A stretch of 64,000 nt of DNA from Bdellovibrio bacteriovorus. Lineage in GTDB: Bacteria > Bdellovibrionota > Bdellovibrionia > Bdellovibrionales > Bdellovibrionaceae. Location of the stretch: positions 2,914,001 through 2,978,000 of the forward strand of contig NZ_CP020946.1 of assembly GCF_002208115.1 (NCBI RefSeq). The letters are read 5' to 3'. The notes beneath the pieces are model-generated. The model was given only the letters and a program-made list of their open reading frames with translations, was not told the DNA's origin and did not search any database. The stretch's first letter is position 1. Every line of letters begins with the position of its first letter. Shown here piece after piece: positions 18,287 to 26,762 of this stretch. The position numbers and the translations under genes were made by a program.

Positions 18287-19732
18287 TTATTTGATAACCG
18301 CTGGTGGATAATAGTTACCAGCACCCGCCTGCAGGAACTCTGGAACAGAGTTCGTGAAGTCAGTCATACCACCCACACGAACCGCACCGCCTGTTGCATT
18401 GTAATTCGGGTGTGAGTAGCTTACGAAGCGACCTTCATCAACCAGGAAGTAACCACGGAAGTTTGTGCCTTGGCCCTTCTTCAACTTTTTGTCGATCTCG
18501 TAACGGTCGCCCGACAAGCCGGAAGCCGCAGACTTGCTGTAGTTCAAAGGCATCACTGTCGGATAACGGTTCACCTGATAAACACCACGCTCAATCAGAT
18601 TCACACCCGGAACCGCACTGATACCCTGAGCACGAATCGTCGCAGCATCCGCCGTCAAACCGTTGGACTGGGCTGCACCGTTCGTCAACAGCATCCATTC
18701 CCAAGGAAGAGGGCGCTGGGAATCACGGTATCTGGAAAACGGAGCCGCTTCACGGGAGGCTTCACGAGCATACACACGGTAGATGTCTGTGCCTGGGCCC
18801 AAAAGGTGTCTCATGTAAGCCACCGCCTGATTTTCCAAACGCGTGCAACCATGGGAACCCGGGTTGCTGAAGAAGTTGATCATCTTCATGCGAGTGATTT
18901 CAATTGGCTTGGAACCGTCTTTACCCCAGCCCATCGTGCCGTGGATCCACTGATAGTTCACGCCACCGTTTTCACCTGCCGGAGTCAGCTTCGCAGCATA
19001 CCAACCGAACGCGCCATAGTTGGAAGTTTTGCCCTGCTCGTTTTTACGAAGCCACTTTCTTGCACCCATGTACAAGCTCATGCTGTCTGTCACTGGATCT
19101 GGAATATCCTTGATGCTTTGACCTGGGGTGTACCAGCGAGGATAGAAGGCTTTACCGTCCTGATAGAACTTCACCCATTCAGAAATGCGGGCATGACCAA
19201 CCCATGTTTTATAGGCATTATCATCCTGACCATCACCCTCTTCCGGGCGCCCTACAACCATGTCTGTTTCCATCACCATTTTATGCGGGCAGTTTGGCGT
19301 CGCCGTGCAACGCTCATAGATACGAGTTTTCTCCGTCGCGATGTTCTGAACCACGAAGTAACGAGATGTTGGCAACGTCAGCTCACGCTCGCTGAGATAG
19401 TCTTTGGATACAAAGAAGTCAGAAGAGATATAAGGAGATACAGTGGAAGACTTGATAATCTTGATCTGCACCAGTGGAGTCGCCTCGTTCAAGACGTCAT
19501 ACACTTCCACCAAATCATTTTTGGACAGCTTGCCAATAACATTATTGGCTGTGGTGGAGTTGCTGGAGCGCACGTTCAGCGTATCAGCTGAAATATAGTA
19601 ACGCTTGCCTACGATCAACTGGCTCTTGCTTACCACCTGGGCGGAAGCATCCGCAACCTGGGCAGAAACAGGGGAACCGGCCAAAACACTCATAAGAACC
19701 GCTGCTGCGACTCCGACTAAAGAAGCTTTCAT
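18287..19732 (-). CDS. L,D-transpeptidase (YkuD fold) with N-terminal SH3-like domain
   Basis: The 481-residue exported protein has a signal peptide, an SH3-type segment (ISADTLNVRSSNSTTANNVIGKL, about 45-100) and a YkuD catalytic domain. The catalytic region reads WIHGTMGWG ... SNPGSHGCTRLEN, giving the His and the nucleophile Cys of the SHGC motif. Such enzymes form 3-3 crosslinks in peptidoglycan or attach proteins to it; in Bdellovibrio, L,D-transpeptidases are also used to modify prey wall. Which applies here cannot be told. The ATG at 19732 has GGAG upstream. About 150 residues after the catalytic domain form an extra C-terminal part. Confidence 0.9.
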   Translation of the reverse strand: MKASLVGVAAAVLMSVLAGSPVSAQVADASAQVVSKSQLIVGKRYYISADTLNVRSSNSTTANNVIGKLSKNDLVEVYDVLNEATPLVQIKIIKSSTVSPYISSDFFVSKDYLSERELTLPTSRYFVVQNIATEKTRIYERCTATPNCPHKMVMETDMVVGRPEEGDGQDDNAYKTWVGHARISEWVKFYQDGKAFYPRWYTPGQSIKDIPDPVTDSMSLYMGARKWLRKNEQGKTSNYGAFGWYAAKLTPAGENGGVNYQWIHGTMGWGKDGSKPIEITRMKMINFFSNPGSHGCTRLENQAVAYMRHLLGPGTDIYRVYAREASREAAPFSRYRDSQRPLPWEWMLLTNGAAQSNGLTADAATIRAQGISAVPGVNLIERGVYQVNRYPTVMPLNYSKSAASGLSGDRYEIDKKLKKGQGTNFRGYFLVDEGRFVSYSHPNYNATGGAVRVGGMTDFTNSVPEFLQAGAGNYYPPAVIK

Positions 19733-19909
19733 ATAATCTCCATTCATTGCAACCAGCCTTAAAGCAAGAAGCGTGAATGGGTTTTGGCACCCTCTATTCA
19801 AATAGAACCGGGTTTGAGATTGGGACCTATGAAAGAAATACCCTGCGAAGCTCAATGAGGGCCCTGTAACGAAGGCCCGAGGAGTGTCTAAAAATTTGAC
19901 AGCGAGGCT

Positions 19910-20239
19910 TTAGAAATGGATCCCATTTTCATAGTAAGACTCTTGCAGCAGCACCTGGAAAACCACGACAACATCCTCATACCGCCCGATCTTCTTAATC
20001 TGTCGAGTGATGATCGAGGCACACTCATCCTGCACCTCCTGAGAGCGGGCAAACCACAGCACTTCCACAAACGGATAAGAAACGGTTTCCTGCCCGGAGG
20101 AGAAAAACTGTGTCTGCACCAGTTCGAATGTGAAATTATCAATAGCGGTCTTCATCGCCAGCGCCAATTCCTTGGCAAGGCTGGCACTGAGTTCCTGAAC
20201 ATGTTCTTTTTTTACGGCGCGCATTCTGATGTGTGGCAT
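19910..20239 (-). CDS. DUF1904 family protein
   Basis: The 109-residue protein begins MPHIRMRAVKKEHVQELSASL, the typical start of DUF1904, a tautomerase-like small domain of unknown function. I use the ATG at 20239 because the family begins with MPH; an ATG at 20251 is also possible. It starts about 20 bp after the fibre gene ends on the same strand and may be translated from that message. The next 177 bp up to the transpeptidase start show no gene. Confidence 0.75.
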   Translation of the reverse strand: MPHIRMRAVKKEHVQELSASLAKELALAMKTAIDNFTFELVQTQFFSSGQETVSYPFVEVLWFARSQEVQDECASIITRQIKKIGRYEDVVVVFQVLLQESYYENGIHF

Positions 20240-20260
20240 GCCCGGAAGCATACCACAATG

Positions 20261-23200
20261 CTATTTGATACCCAAACGGGTTTTGATCAATTCCAGGTCG
20301 GCGGCCTGTTGCTGCAACTGCTTTTTGAGTTCTTCATTCTCTTTACGCACGGATTCATTTTCCTGACGCAGAATCATGATCTGTCCATACAGTTCCTGAA
20401 CCGCGTTCACCGTAGCCCAATGAATCGGATCGACATTCAATTCCAGATAGCCGTCCGCGCGAGTCTTCACAGCATCCGGGATCACTTGTTGAACCTCCTG
20501 GGCCACAAACCCTGTCATTGGAACATCAGAAGGAAGTTTGAGAGCATTGTCTTTTTTGTAGTTGTAGCGAATGGTTCGCAGTTTAAGGATTTCGTTCAGA
20601 CCATATTCATAGTTGCCATGAATGTCCTTCAAGCGACGATCCGAGGCATTCGTCCAGGCCGTCCCCGTGCTCAATCCCGCAGTCCCAACAACGTGCAACT
20701 TATAAGACGGCGCCGTAGCTCCGATCCCCACGTTTCCATTTCTGTCGATAGTCATGTGATTGGCGCTGCCAGTGACCGACGTATCCGTCGCCCCCGTCGC
20801 CGATGAAGTCGCAAAATACATGCTTCCTGTCGTCGGGGAATAACCGATGGCTCCAGCATACGCACTGCCACCACCATAGCCGGCATAACGTTGGGTGCCG
20901 TTATGATAACTGTTAAAGAAGTGGACCAAATCACCCCCGGTATGGAAAATATGGCCTTTGTTGATTTCCAGAGGCTGGCGCGGAGTTCCCGGCCCAATAC
21001 CAATATAGCCGTTCGTATTCACCTTCAGGGCTTCCGTAGCGCCGATCCACATTCCGATCTGTTGATTGGCGTAAAGATTCAAGCCACCTGTATCTGTACC
21101 CGCAACGACAGTCGTTCGAGGTTTGGAGGCGGCAGCAGATCCCATGCCTGAATAGTTGCTCCCCTGGTGGGAGATATACCCATACCGGGCTCCCGTAGCC
21201 GCTGTTCCCAAAAGGAACAAAGCACGGGAGTTGGCACTGGTATCATCAGTATTCAACAGGTAATGGGAAACATCCCCGTCGCCAGCTCCATCCACATGAA
21301 GCTTCGCAATCGGGTTGGTTGTTCCAATCCCCACAAGGCCTTGCGGATTCACTGTCATTCGGGTCTGCCTTACCGTACCGCCGATTGCCGTGGTTCCGAA
21401 GTCGATCGAGGTTCCGTGCGCAGTCGCCGTAAAATCTTCAGCAGCAAGTATTTGAATGGCCCCGGAGTTATTGGAAAAGTTGGTGCCATCATAAGCGCCC
21501 AGTCCGTAAAGCCCCATCAGGCGGTCTCCGGTTTGAACAGCCAGACGAGAGGCGTCAGTTCCGCGGGATTTATAGAAAGCGATCTCTGCGCCATTATTGG
21601 AATTGGAAATTCGTGAGGCCAGAATAGTTCCGCTTCCGTTGCTATTCACATGCAACGGAGCCGACGGTGAGGTCGTATTAACCCCGACATTTCCATCCCG
21701 ATCAATCACAAGTCGATACTGATTGTTGGTCTTCAGGGCCAGGCCAAAATAGTCATTGGTTCCAATGAAGGCATCCTGACCAAAAGAGTTTCCGTCCTTA
21801 ACAAACACATCCGTCAACCCATATCCCGCCGCCGTCGTCGGATTGGTTGCCGCCGTCACGCGGCCATAGGTATCCACCGTCACAGATCTGTAAGTGCCCG
21901 CCCCCACTCCGCTGGTGGGAAGATCTGAAGCCGCAATGGTGCGGAATGACGGAGTCCCATTGCCCCCGTTCGGTGCCGCCAGGAATGTTTTTGCCGTCTG
22001 CGAACCAAAGTTTGAAGCCGACACAACAATATTTGAACATGTCATCGTATCGGTCAAAGAAGACCACGTCAGAGTCTGCGAAGACGTACAGCTTGTTGCC
22101 GGAAACATTGTATTGGTGGCAGTAACCGAGGAACGAATGTCCGCCAAAGACAGATAAGCCGGCACGTAGGTTGAAGTCCCATCATAACGAAGGACCTGGC
22201 CCGCCGCCGTCGGCGCCGTTGCGCTGATCGCTTTTCCACGAAGACCGACCACTGAGGCCGCCCCGGTGTTGGCCAAAGAAAGATCTCCACTGATCGCCAC
22301 ACCGGTTGCAACATTGGATCCGTTCCCCACAAAGACTTGTGCAGAAGTCAGGGTCGTTCCCAGTTTACTGCTATCACTCAACGTCTGACACAGGAATTTG
22401 CCAACGCCCGATGACCAGTACATAGTCTGCCCCGCCGTGCATCCGGCATCCGCCACGGCTGTATTGAAGGAGCTCTGGGTGACATACCCGCTCAGTGTGG
22501 CAGCTAAGCCCGTGACATCGCCGGTCGCGATTGCAGAAGATGTCCATTGAGCCCCGTTGTATTTCAGGAAGTTCCCGCTGGTCGGAGCTGCAGAAGCAAC
22601 AGCAACGCCCTGAAGTTTAGCCACCGTCGGGCTGGGGTAGTTGCCGCTCAGGTCACCCGTGGCACTGCCCGTGGGGATACGAGCATCCGACAAGCGTGAA
22701 TCATTCCCTGCGGCGACCGTGTTTGCGGCCGTGCCCACATTCAGTGTCAAAGTCGGGGTTGAAGTTCCATTCACCACCGTCAAGTAAGCGTTGCCAGAGG
22801 TCACATCTGTCACAGTACCACCGCTGGCCCCTGCCACCGCTGCACAAGAAAAATTAGTGCCATTATAGCTAAGGAAGGTTCCGGCTCCACAGGTTGGCAA
22901 AACAGACTTCAGCACGAAGTCAGCCGCGGTGTTGCTGCCAAGCTTGGCTGCAGAATAAGAATAGCCCGCATAAGGTACCGAACGGATCTCTGAGTCCGGA
23001 GAAATCATCTTCCAGCCCGAGCCGTCATGAAACTGCACACGCAGACGACGGATCTCATCAAAGGCCGGAGAATATGTCGCGCCCCCGTCACAGGTGAAAG
23101 AGGTTCCGGAATTCTGAAACGCATCCAGCAGTTTGAAAGTCGGAGCCGCCGGATAACCCTTGGTGCCCTTCCCGATAGGAACGTCAAACACCCCTCCGGA

Positions 23201-23416
23201 ATTGGCAAGATTGATCCCATTGACCTGCTCACGGTAAATCACACACAAACCGTCGGGACTTGTGACTTCAAAACTAAAACTGACATTGTTGTATTCCAGC
23301 GGAGTTCCATCCACCTTCAGAATGCGTCCTTGATAAGTGAGCGAATTGGGGGACGCTGTCGCAATCTGAGACAAAACAAAGAGGGCGAAGAAAAGTGACG
23401 TTCCGAGAATCTTCAT
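20261..23416 (-). CDS. Phage-tail-fibre-like adhesin with C-terminal S74 intramolecular chaperone (MAT type)
   Basis: The 1051-residue exported protein (signal peptide ending IATA) has an N-terminal globular domain to about residue 150, then a long region of Gly/Thr/Ser/Ala-rich repeats of tail-fibre character (TGDLSGNYPSPTVAKLQGV, recurrent KYNG and RYDG segments, NVGVNTTSPSAPLHV, NVGIGATAPSYKLHV). It ends with an endosialidase-type peptidase S74 domain (SDRRLKDIHGNYEYGLNEIL, MTGFVAQEVQQVIPDAV) and a C-terminal coiled coil. This matches the mosaic adhesive trimers described in Bdellovibrio, trimeric fibres that recognise prey surfaces. The S74 part normally drives trimerisation. An ATG at 23476 is in frame but would bury the signal peptide. 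A FliA-like promoter lies directly upstream. Confidence 0.88.
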   Translation of the reverse strand: MKILGTSLFFALFVLSQIATASPNSLTYQGRILKVDGTPLEYNNVSFSFEVTSPDGLCVIYREQVNGINLANSGGVFDVPIGKGTKGYPAAPTFKLLDAFQNSGTSFTCDGGATYSPAFDEIRRLRVQFHDGSGWKMISPDSEIRSVPYAGYSYSAAKLGSNTAADFVLKSVLPTCGAGTFLSYNGTNFSCAAVAGASGGTVTDVTSGNAYLTVVNGTSTPTLTLNVGTAANTVAAGNDSRLSDARIPTGSATGDLSGNYPSPTVAKLQGVAVASAAPTSGNFLKYNGAQWTSSAIATGDVTGLAATLSGYVTQSSFNTAVADAGCTAGQTMYWSSGVGKFLCQTLSDSSKLGTTLTSAQVFVGNGSNVATGVAISGDLSLANTGAASVVGLRGKAISATAPTAAGQVLRYDGTSTYVPAYLSLADIRSSVTATNTMFPATSCTSSQTLTWSSLTDTMTCSNIVVSASNFGSQTAKTFLAAPNGGNGTPSFRTIAASDLPTSGVGAGTYRSVTVDTYGRVTAATNPTTAAGYGLTDVFVKDGNSFGQDAFIGTNDYFGLALKTNNQYRLVIDRDGNVGVNTTSPSAPLHVNSNGSGTILASRISNSNNGAEIAFYKSRGTDASRLAVQTGDRLMGLYGLGAYDGTNFSNNSGAIQILAAEDFTATAHGTSIDFGTTAIGGTVRQTRMTVNPQGLVGIGTTNPIAKLHVDGAGDGDVSHYLLNTDDTSANSRALFLLGTAATGARYGYISHQGSNYSGMGSAAASKPRTTVVAGTDTGGLNLYANQQIGMWIGATEALKVNTNGYIGIGPGTPRQPLEINKGHIFHTGGDLVHFFNSYHNGTQRYAGYGGGSAYAGAIGYSPTTGSMYFATSSATGATDTSVTGSANHMTIDRNGNVGIGATAPSYKLHVVGTAGLSTGTAWTNASDRRLKDIHGNYEYGLNEILKLRTIRYNYKKDNALKLPSDVPMTGFVAQEVQQVIPDAVKTRADGYLELNVDPIHWATVNAVQELYGQIMILRQENESVRKENEELKKQLQQQAADLELIKTRLGIK

Positions 23417-23423
23417 ACCTGAT

Positions 23424-23451
23424 TTATCGGTATTTCTTTGATCAATATTTA
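23424..23451 (-). promoter_or_regulatory. FliA (sigma-28)-like promoter of the fibre gene
   Basis: On the minus strand TAAA (23448-23451) is followed after 16 bp by ACCGATAA (23424-23431); the enteric consensus is TAAA-N15-GCCGATAA. The -10 ends 7 bp before the ATG, so the message may be leaderless. Confidence 0.55.
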
Positions 23452-23465
23452 ACTTATTTAGTGAG

Positions 23466-23496
23466 TCAGACCTCATGTCCCGACTTCAGACCTCAT
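23466..23496 (-). repeat. Tandem 11-bp direct repeat upstream of the fibre gene
   Basis: ATGAGGTCTGA (minus strand) occurs at 23486-23496 and again at 23466-23476, exactly 20 bp apart, i.e. about two helical turns. The position, 15-45 bp upstream of the FliA-like -35, fits binding of a regulator in tandem on one face of the DNA. Confidence 0.55.
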
Positions 23497-23604
23497 ATAC
23501 GCGAAATTAACAGTATATGACATGTTCGTAAGCCAGCCCCCGACTTTTAGTAGAATGATTTTTATTTATCTCAACAAAGAACACCCTTACAGACCTCCAA
23601 GAAA

Positions 23605-23632
23605 TTGACCCATTCCCCATAAGGTAAATACT
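23605..23632 (+). promoter_or_regulatory. Sigma-70-type promoter of the ompA-like gene
   Basis: TTGACC (23605-23610) and AATACT (23627-23632) are 16 bp apart; a start near 23640 leaves a short leader with AAAAGGAG before the ATG at 23662. Confidence 0.6.
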
Positions 23633-23661
23633 GAAGACGTTCTACAAAAAAGGAGAAGACT

Positions 23662-24768
23662 ATGAAAACAATCATTCTAACAGCTTTGCTTAGTGTCGGT
23701 CTGACGGCACAGGCCAACCAAGACTCAGCAACGACGAGTGCATTGGAATTTTCCAGAGAGGAGACTCAGATGGCTCCCCGCGGAGTTCTTCCCTTCTTGG
23801 GATTGGGTGGTGGTTACACCGGCTATGAAACCAATGGCGCAACAGAAGGGACCCCTTCCACGATCAAACTGCTGGGTTCCTGGTATTTGGAAAGTCCCTG
23901 GGTCATGGATCTGGGCTATGGTGTGAATAACCAGCAGTTCAGTCAATCCTCTGGCACTGCCAACGAAACTGCCATCACAGATGGAGCGTTAGAGTTCGCT
24001 GCCCGCTGGGTCTCTGACAATCGCTGGCAATTCGGGGTCGTCGGAAATCAGCTTTTCAACCAGGGTGAAAACTACACCGCAGACCAAGCCGATGCGCAGT
24101 TTGTGGGTTTGCAACTCTTAAAGGAGTTCAACATGACTCCAAGCTGGCTGGCCCGTCTGGGTGTGCGCGCTCAGGCATTGACGAACAACACTGAACAACA
24201 AGTCGGCATGTACATGGTGGACCTGCAAATCGGCTGGAACCCAGGGGCTTACAAACCATCTGTCCGATCCACTGCCGCAGCGGAACCCACAGTGATGGAA
24301 GAAGTCCAAGAGGACATCACTTATCAGGAAAGAGTGGAGCCGGCACGTCCCGTCGCCGCTGTTGAAGCCGGATCTGCACTTAAAGACGTGAACATGAATA
24401 TGATTGCCGGTGCGGGCAGCGCGATTCAGTTCCGTTCTTCCCAATATGCGATCTCCGGAGCTGACAACCGCAAACTTCAACAAGTCGCCAAAGTTCTGAA
24501 TGAAAATCCAGACTTGGTTGAAAGAGTTGAAATTCACGGCTACGCCGATGCCACAGGCACTGACGAGGTCAATCAAAGAATCTCTCAAGCCCGTGCAGAC
24601 TCTGTGAAAAACATCCTGGAAAGAAATGGCTTCACCAACGTGGAAGCTGTGGGTAAAGGTGCAACGGACTCAACAGGCATCCGAGCTCAGGACCGTCGTG
24701 CAGAACTGGTCTTTGTCGGTGTGAAGGACGAAGAGGCTTTGAAACGCGCTCTTTCAACTATCCGCTAG
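23662..24768 (+). CDS. OmpA-family outer-membrane protein
   Basis: The 368-residue protein has a signal peptide (MKTIILTALLSVGLTAQA) and an N-terminal beta-barrel-like domain (about 40-195: GGGYTGYETNG, WVMDLGYGVNNQQ, WLARLGVRAQ, GMYMVDLQIGW). A Glu/Pro-rich linker and a C-terminal OmpA domain follow; the latter contains VEIHGYADATGTDEVNQRISQ and ARADSVKNIL and binds peptidoglycan. It anchors the outer membrane to the wall. AAAAGGAGAAG precedes the ATG. It is divergent from the adhesin gene, and a strong terminator follows the stop. Confidence 0.92.
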   Translation: MKTIILTALLSVGLTAQANQDSATTSALEFSREETQMAPRGVLPFLGLGGGYTGYETNGATEGTPSTIKLLGSWYLESPWVMDLGYGVNNQQFSQSSGTANETAITDGALEFAARWVSDNRWQFGVVGNQLFNQGENYTADQADAQFVGLQLLKEFNMTPSWLARLGVRAQALTNNTEQQVGMYMVDLQIGWNPGAYKPSVRSTAAAEPTVMEEVQEDITYQERVEPARPVAAVEAGSALKDVNMNMIAGAGSAIQFRSSQYAISGADNRKLQQVAKVLNENPDLVERVEIHGYADATGTDEVNQRISQARADSVKNILERNGFTNVEAVGKGATDSTGIRAQDRRAELVFVGVKDEEALKRALSTIR

Positions 24769-24793
24769 AAAAGATAAAGAACAAAAGATCCAC

Positions 24794-24824
24794 AAACGCG
24801 AGCCCAAAGGGTTCGCGTTTTTTA
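24794..24824 (+). terminator. Rho-independent terminator of the ompA-like gene
   Basis: AAACGCGAGCCC, loop of 3, GGGTTCGCGTTT with one G-T pair is followed by TTTATT. It also overlaps the end of the convergent anti-sigma gene. Confidence 0.85.
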
Positions 24825-25130
24825 TTCGCCGTTGAACATGATGGCCATGTCCTGATCAAAGTCGGAATCAACTTCTTTGGAAAACTCACTCCATTCCTGG
24901 TACAGATAATCCTCTTCCGCTCCTGCCACCACCACAGGCTTCTGGGTTTTCACTGCAACAACCAAAGCCAGGGTCGCCGCCATCGCAGGCACAAGCACCC
25001 ACCACGCCCGACGACGACGGTGCTTGCGATCTTCAATGTGACGCCAGATCCGCGAAGACTCGCCCAAAGGGGCGTCCGGCACCGGAGTCGCGTTTTCTTT
25101 AAGAAAATTTCTGAATGAATCATCATTCAT
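24822..25130 (-). CDS. Probable membrane-bound anti-sigma factor
   Basis: The 102-residue protein has a charged cytoplasmic N-terminal half (residues 1-41, including SSRIWRHIEDRKHRRRR), one membrane helix (about 42-60, WWVLVPAMAATLALVVAV) and an acidic periplasmic tail. This is the architecture of small anti-sigma factors for ECF sigma factors. The ATG overlaps the stop codon of the sigma gene (ATGA, 4 nt), so the two are translationally coupled, which suits a fixed stoichiometry. There is no recognisable zinc-binding HxxxCxxC motif. Confidence 0.7.
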   Translation of the reverse strand: MNDDSFRNFLKENATPVPDAPLGESSRIWRHIEDRKHRRRRAWWVLVPAMAATLALVVAVKTQKPVVVAGAEEDYLYQEWSEFSKEVDSDFDQDMAIMFNGE

Positions 25131-25615
25131 AGACTCACTCCTTTCTTTGCCAGCAGGTCACTCATCTTCTGACGAGCCAGACTTAAACGAGATTTCACCG
25201 TTCCCTCTGGGATCTCCAGAGCCCGAGCGATCTCTTTCAGTGACTGATCCTCCAGATAAAACAGAACCACCACGGCACGCATATCCACATCCAGGGTTCC
25301 CAAAGCCAGATCCACCAGCTCACGATGGGAAAGATTCTTTTCCAGACTCTCCTCCACCTGCTCTGGACTGACCTCTTCCCTGCGCCCCGCTTTGCGCAGG
25401 TGATCCACCGCACTGTTATAGGCAATCCGGTACAGCCAGGTGGACGCTTCACTCTCCGCACGGAACTTACCACGATGTTCCCAGGCTTTCATGAATGACT
25501 CCTGTGTCAAATCACTCAAGGCGGACTCTCCGACCAAACGAAACAGAAGGCCCCGCACTTTGTGTGCATGGGCCTCGTAGAACTTCGCAAAGTCAGCGGC
25601 GTCAGAAAAGCTCAA
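25127..25615 (-). CDS. ECF-type RNA polymerase sigma factor
   Basis: The 162-residue protein contains region 2 (FAKFYEAHAHKVRGLLFRLVG, DLTQESFMKAWEHRGKF, STWLYRIAYNSAVDHLRK) and region 4 (LVDLALGTLDVDMRAVVVLFYLED, SLKEIARALEIPEGTVKSRLSLAR). It therefore redirects RNA polymerase to a small regulon. It uses a TTG start at 25615 with GGAG 8 nt upstream. It lies 6 bp after an LTXXQ/CpxP-like gene and overlaps the anti-sigma gene. An ECF-type promoter upstream of the operon suggests it activates its own synthesis. Confidence 0.93.
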   Translation of the reverse strand: MSFSDAADFAKFYEAHAHKVRGLLFRLVGESALSDLTQESFMKAWEHRGKFRAESEASTWLYRIAYNSAVDHLRKAGRREEVSPEQVEESLEKNLSHRELVDLALGTLDVDMRAVVVLFYLEDQSLKEIARALEIPEGTVKSRLSLARQKMSDLLAKKGVSL

Positions 25616-25621
25616 AAGTCG

Positions 25622-26056
25622 CTACTCCTCAGATCCCTTGGACCCATGGCTGAACAGTTTAGCTCGCTGCTCTTCCGTCAAAACGTCGCGAGCAGACAAC
25701 AAGGTGTCCAAACGAGCCTTGGATAATTGCTGCTTCTTTTCCAGCATACTTTGATAAGCCGCGGTCACTGCTTCTTTGGAGGCATTGCTGCGCAGGGATT
25801 CCTTGAAAGCTTTCCGGGCCGCTCTCATGTCCTCACGGCATTTTTGCTTTTCAGCCTTTGCGGCTTCACGAATGGCTTTGAGTTTTTCCTTTTGCTCTTC
25901 AGTCAAATTCAGCTCTTTCATTTTCTTCGGGCTGAAATGATTTTCCAGAGCAATTTCATCATTCTTGTGATGCTCGCGCCCCTCGGAACGAGCCCAGGCA
26001 TTTGTGGACATCATTGTCGCGACGAGGGCTCCTGCCAAAACCAGATTAAACTTCAT
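25622..26056 (-). CDS. Periplasmic LTXXQ (Spy/CpxP/CnrX-like) protein
   Basis: The 144-residue exported protein (signal peptide ending NAWA) is mostly helical and charged, with two LTEEQ motifs (LNLTEEQKEKLKAI and VLTEEQRAKL), the mark of the Spy/CpxP/ZraP group. Members act as periplasmic chaperones or, as CnrX, as stress sensors feeding an ECF sigma factor. GGAGG precedes the ATG. As first gene of an operon with a sigma and an anti-sigma factor, it is the likely sensor or the main output; sequence cannot decide. A His-x-x-His-type metal site is not evident beyond EGREHHK near the mature N terminus. Confidence 0.85.
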   Translation of the reverse strand: MKFNLVLAGALVATMMSTNAWARSEGREHHKNDEIALENHFSPKKMKELNLTEEQKEKLKAIREAAKAEKQKCREDMRAARKAFKESLRSNASKEAVTAAYQSMLEKKQQLSKARLDTLLSARDVLTEEQRAKLFSHGSKGSEE

Positions 26057-26078
26057 GGTTTCCTCCTGTTTTGAATCT

Positions 26079-26106
26079 TTAGACGACGGCCTCTGCCACC
26101 AGGTTC
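26079..26106 (-). promoter_or_regulatory. ECF-sigma-type promoter of the LTXXQ-sigma-anti-sigma operon
   Basis: On the minus strand GAACCT (26101-26106) is followed after 17 bp by TCTAA (26079-26083), with CGTC overlapping the -10. This resembles the GAACTT-N16/17-TCTGA pattern of RpoE-like sigma factors. It lies 22 bp upstream of the LTXXQ start codon. Confidence 0.6.
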
Positions 26107-26133
26107 AAAAATTCTTGTCTAGGATCCTAACGA

Positions 26134-26751
26134 TCAGGATCTTTGTAAAATCGAGCTGAGAATCAATTTAACGGCCTTCAGCATGGTTTCCAGCTCCATA
26201 CCCGGGGGACGGTCGGGTTTGCCCTCAGCCTGCTCAGGCAGATAAGGCACATGAATAAAACACGCTTCCGTTTCGGGTGAAGAGCCCAGAACCTGCAAAG
26301 TTTTAAAGTAAACATTGTTGCAGACATAGCCCCCCGCGCTGAGGGATATCTCCACCGGGATCTGGTGCTCTTTTAGAATTTGCATCCACTGTTCCACCGG
26401 CGCGGTGGTGAAGAGCGCTGGTGGCGCTTGCGAAGAAATAGTCCCGCGCACCGGCGTGCTGCCGTCCTCGTCGGGTTTTTCGGTTTCATTCCAGTTCAGT
26501 CCCACGCGCTCAAGGCAGATGTTCTTGCGCCCACCGGCTTGTCCCAGCATCAGTACGCAATCATAGTCCTGCATCGCCATGGCCGCGGCCACAAGCCTCG
26601 GCGCTTTTGCAAAAGACACCGGCAGCAGCAAGGTGTGCACCTGATCATTAAACGTCAAATCCCTCTTGATGTTTTCAAGAAGGATTTGGCTGGGATTGAC
26701 GGGTTCACCCAAGAATGGTTCAAAGCCCGTAAGCAGAATCTTTTTACCCAA
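26134..26751 (-). CDS. pcp: Pyroglutamyl-peptidase I
   Basis: The 205-residue cysteine peptidase (family C15) removes N-terminal pyroglutamate from peptides. The substrate-binding start ILLTGFEPFLGEPVNPSQ, the GQAGGRKNICLE region with a conserved Glu, the nucleophile Cys in SAGGYVCNNVYF and the His in FIHVPYLPEQ are all present. It is cytoplasmic and of normal length. A TTG start at 26751 is supported by GGAG 6 nt upstream. It follows the secreted hydrolase gene by 11 bp and is probably cotranscribed, which would place it in a peptide-use setting during growth on prey; that last point is inference. Confidence 0.93.
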   Translation of the reverse strand: MGKKILLTGFEPFLGEPVNPSQILLENIKRDLTFNDQVHTLLLPVSFAKAPRLVAAAMAMQDYDCVLMLGQAGGRKNICLERVGLNWNETEKPDEDGSTPVRGTISSQAPPALFTTAPVEQWMQILKEHQIPVEISLSAGGYVCNNVYFKTLQVLGSSPETEACFIHVPYLPEQAEGKPDRPPGMELETMLKAVKLILSSILQRS

Positions 26752-26762
26752 AGCGGCTCCAT

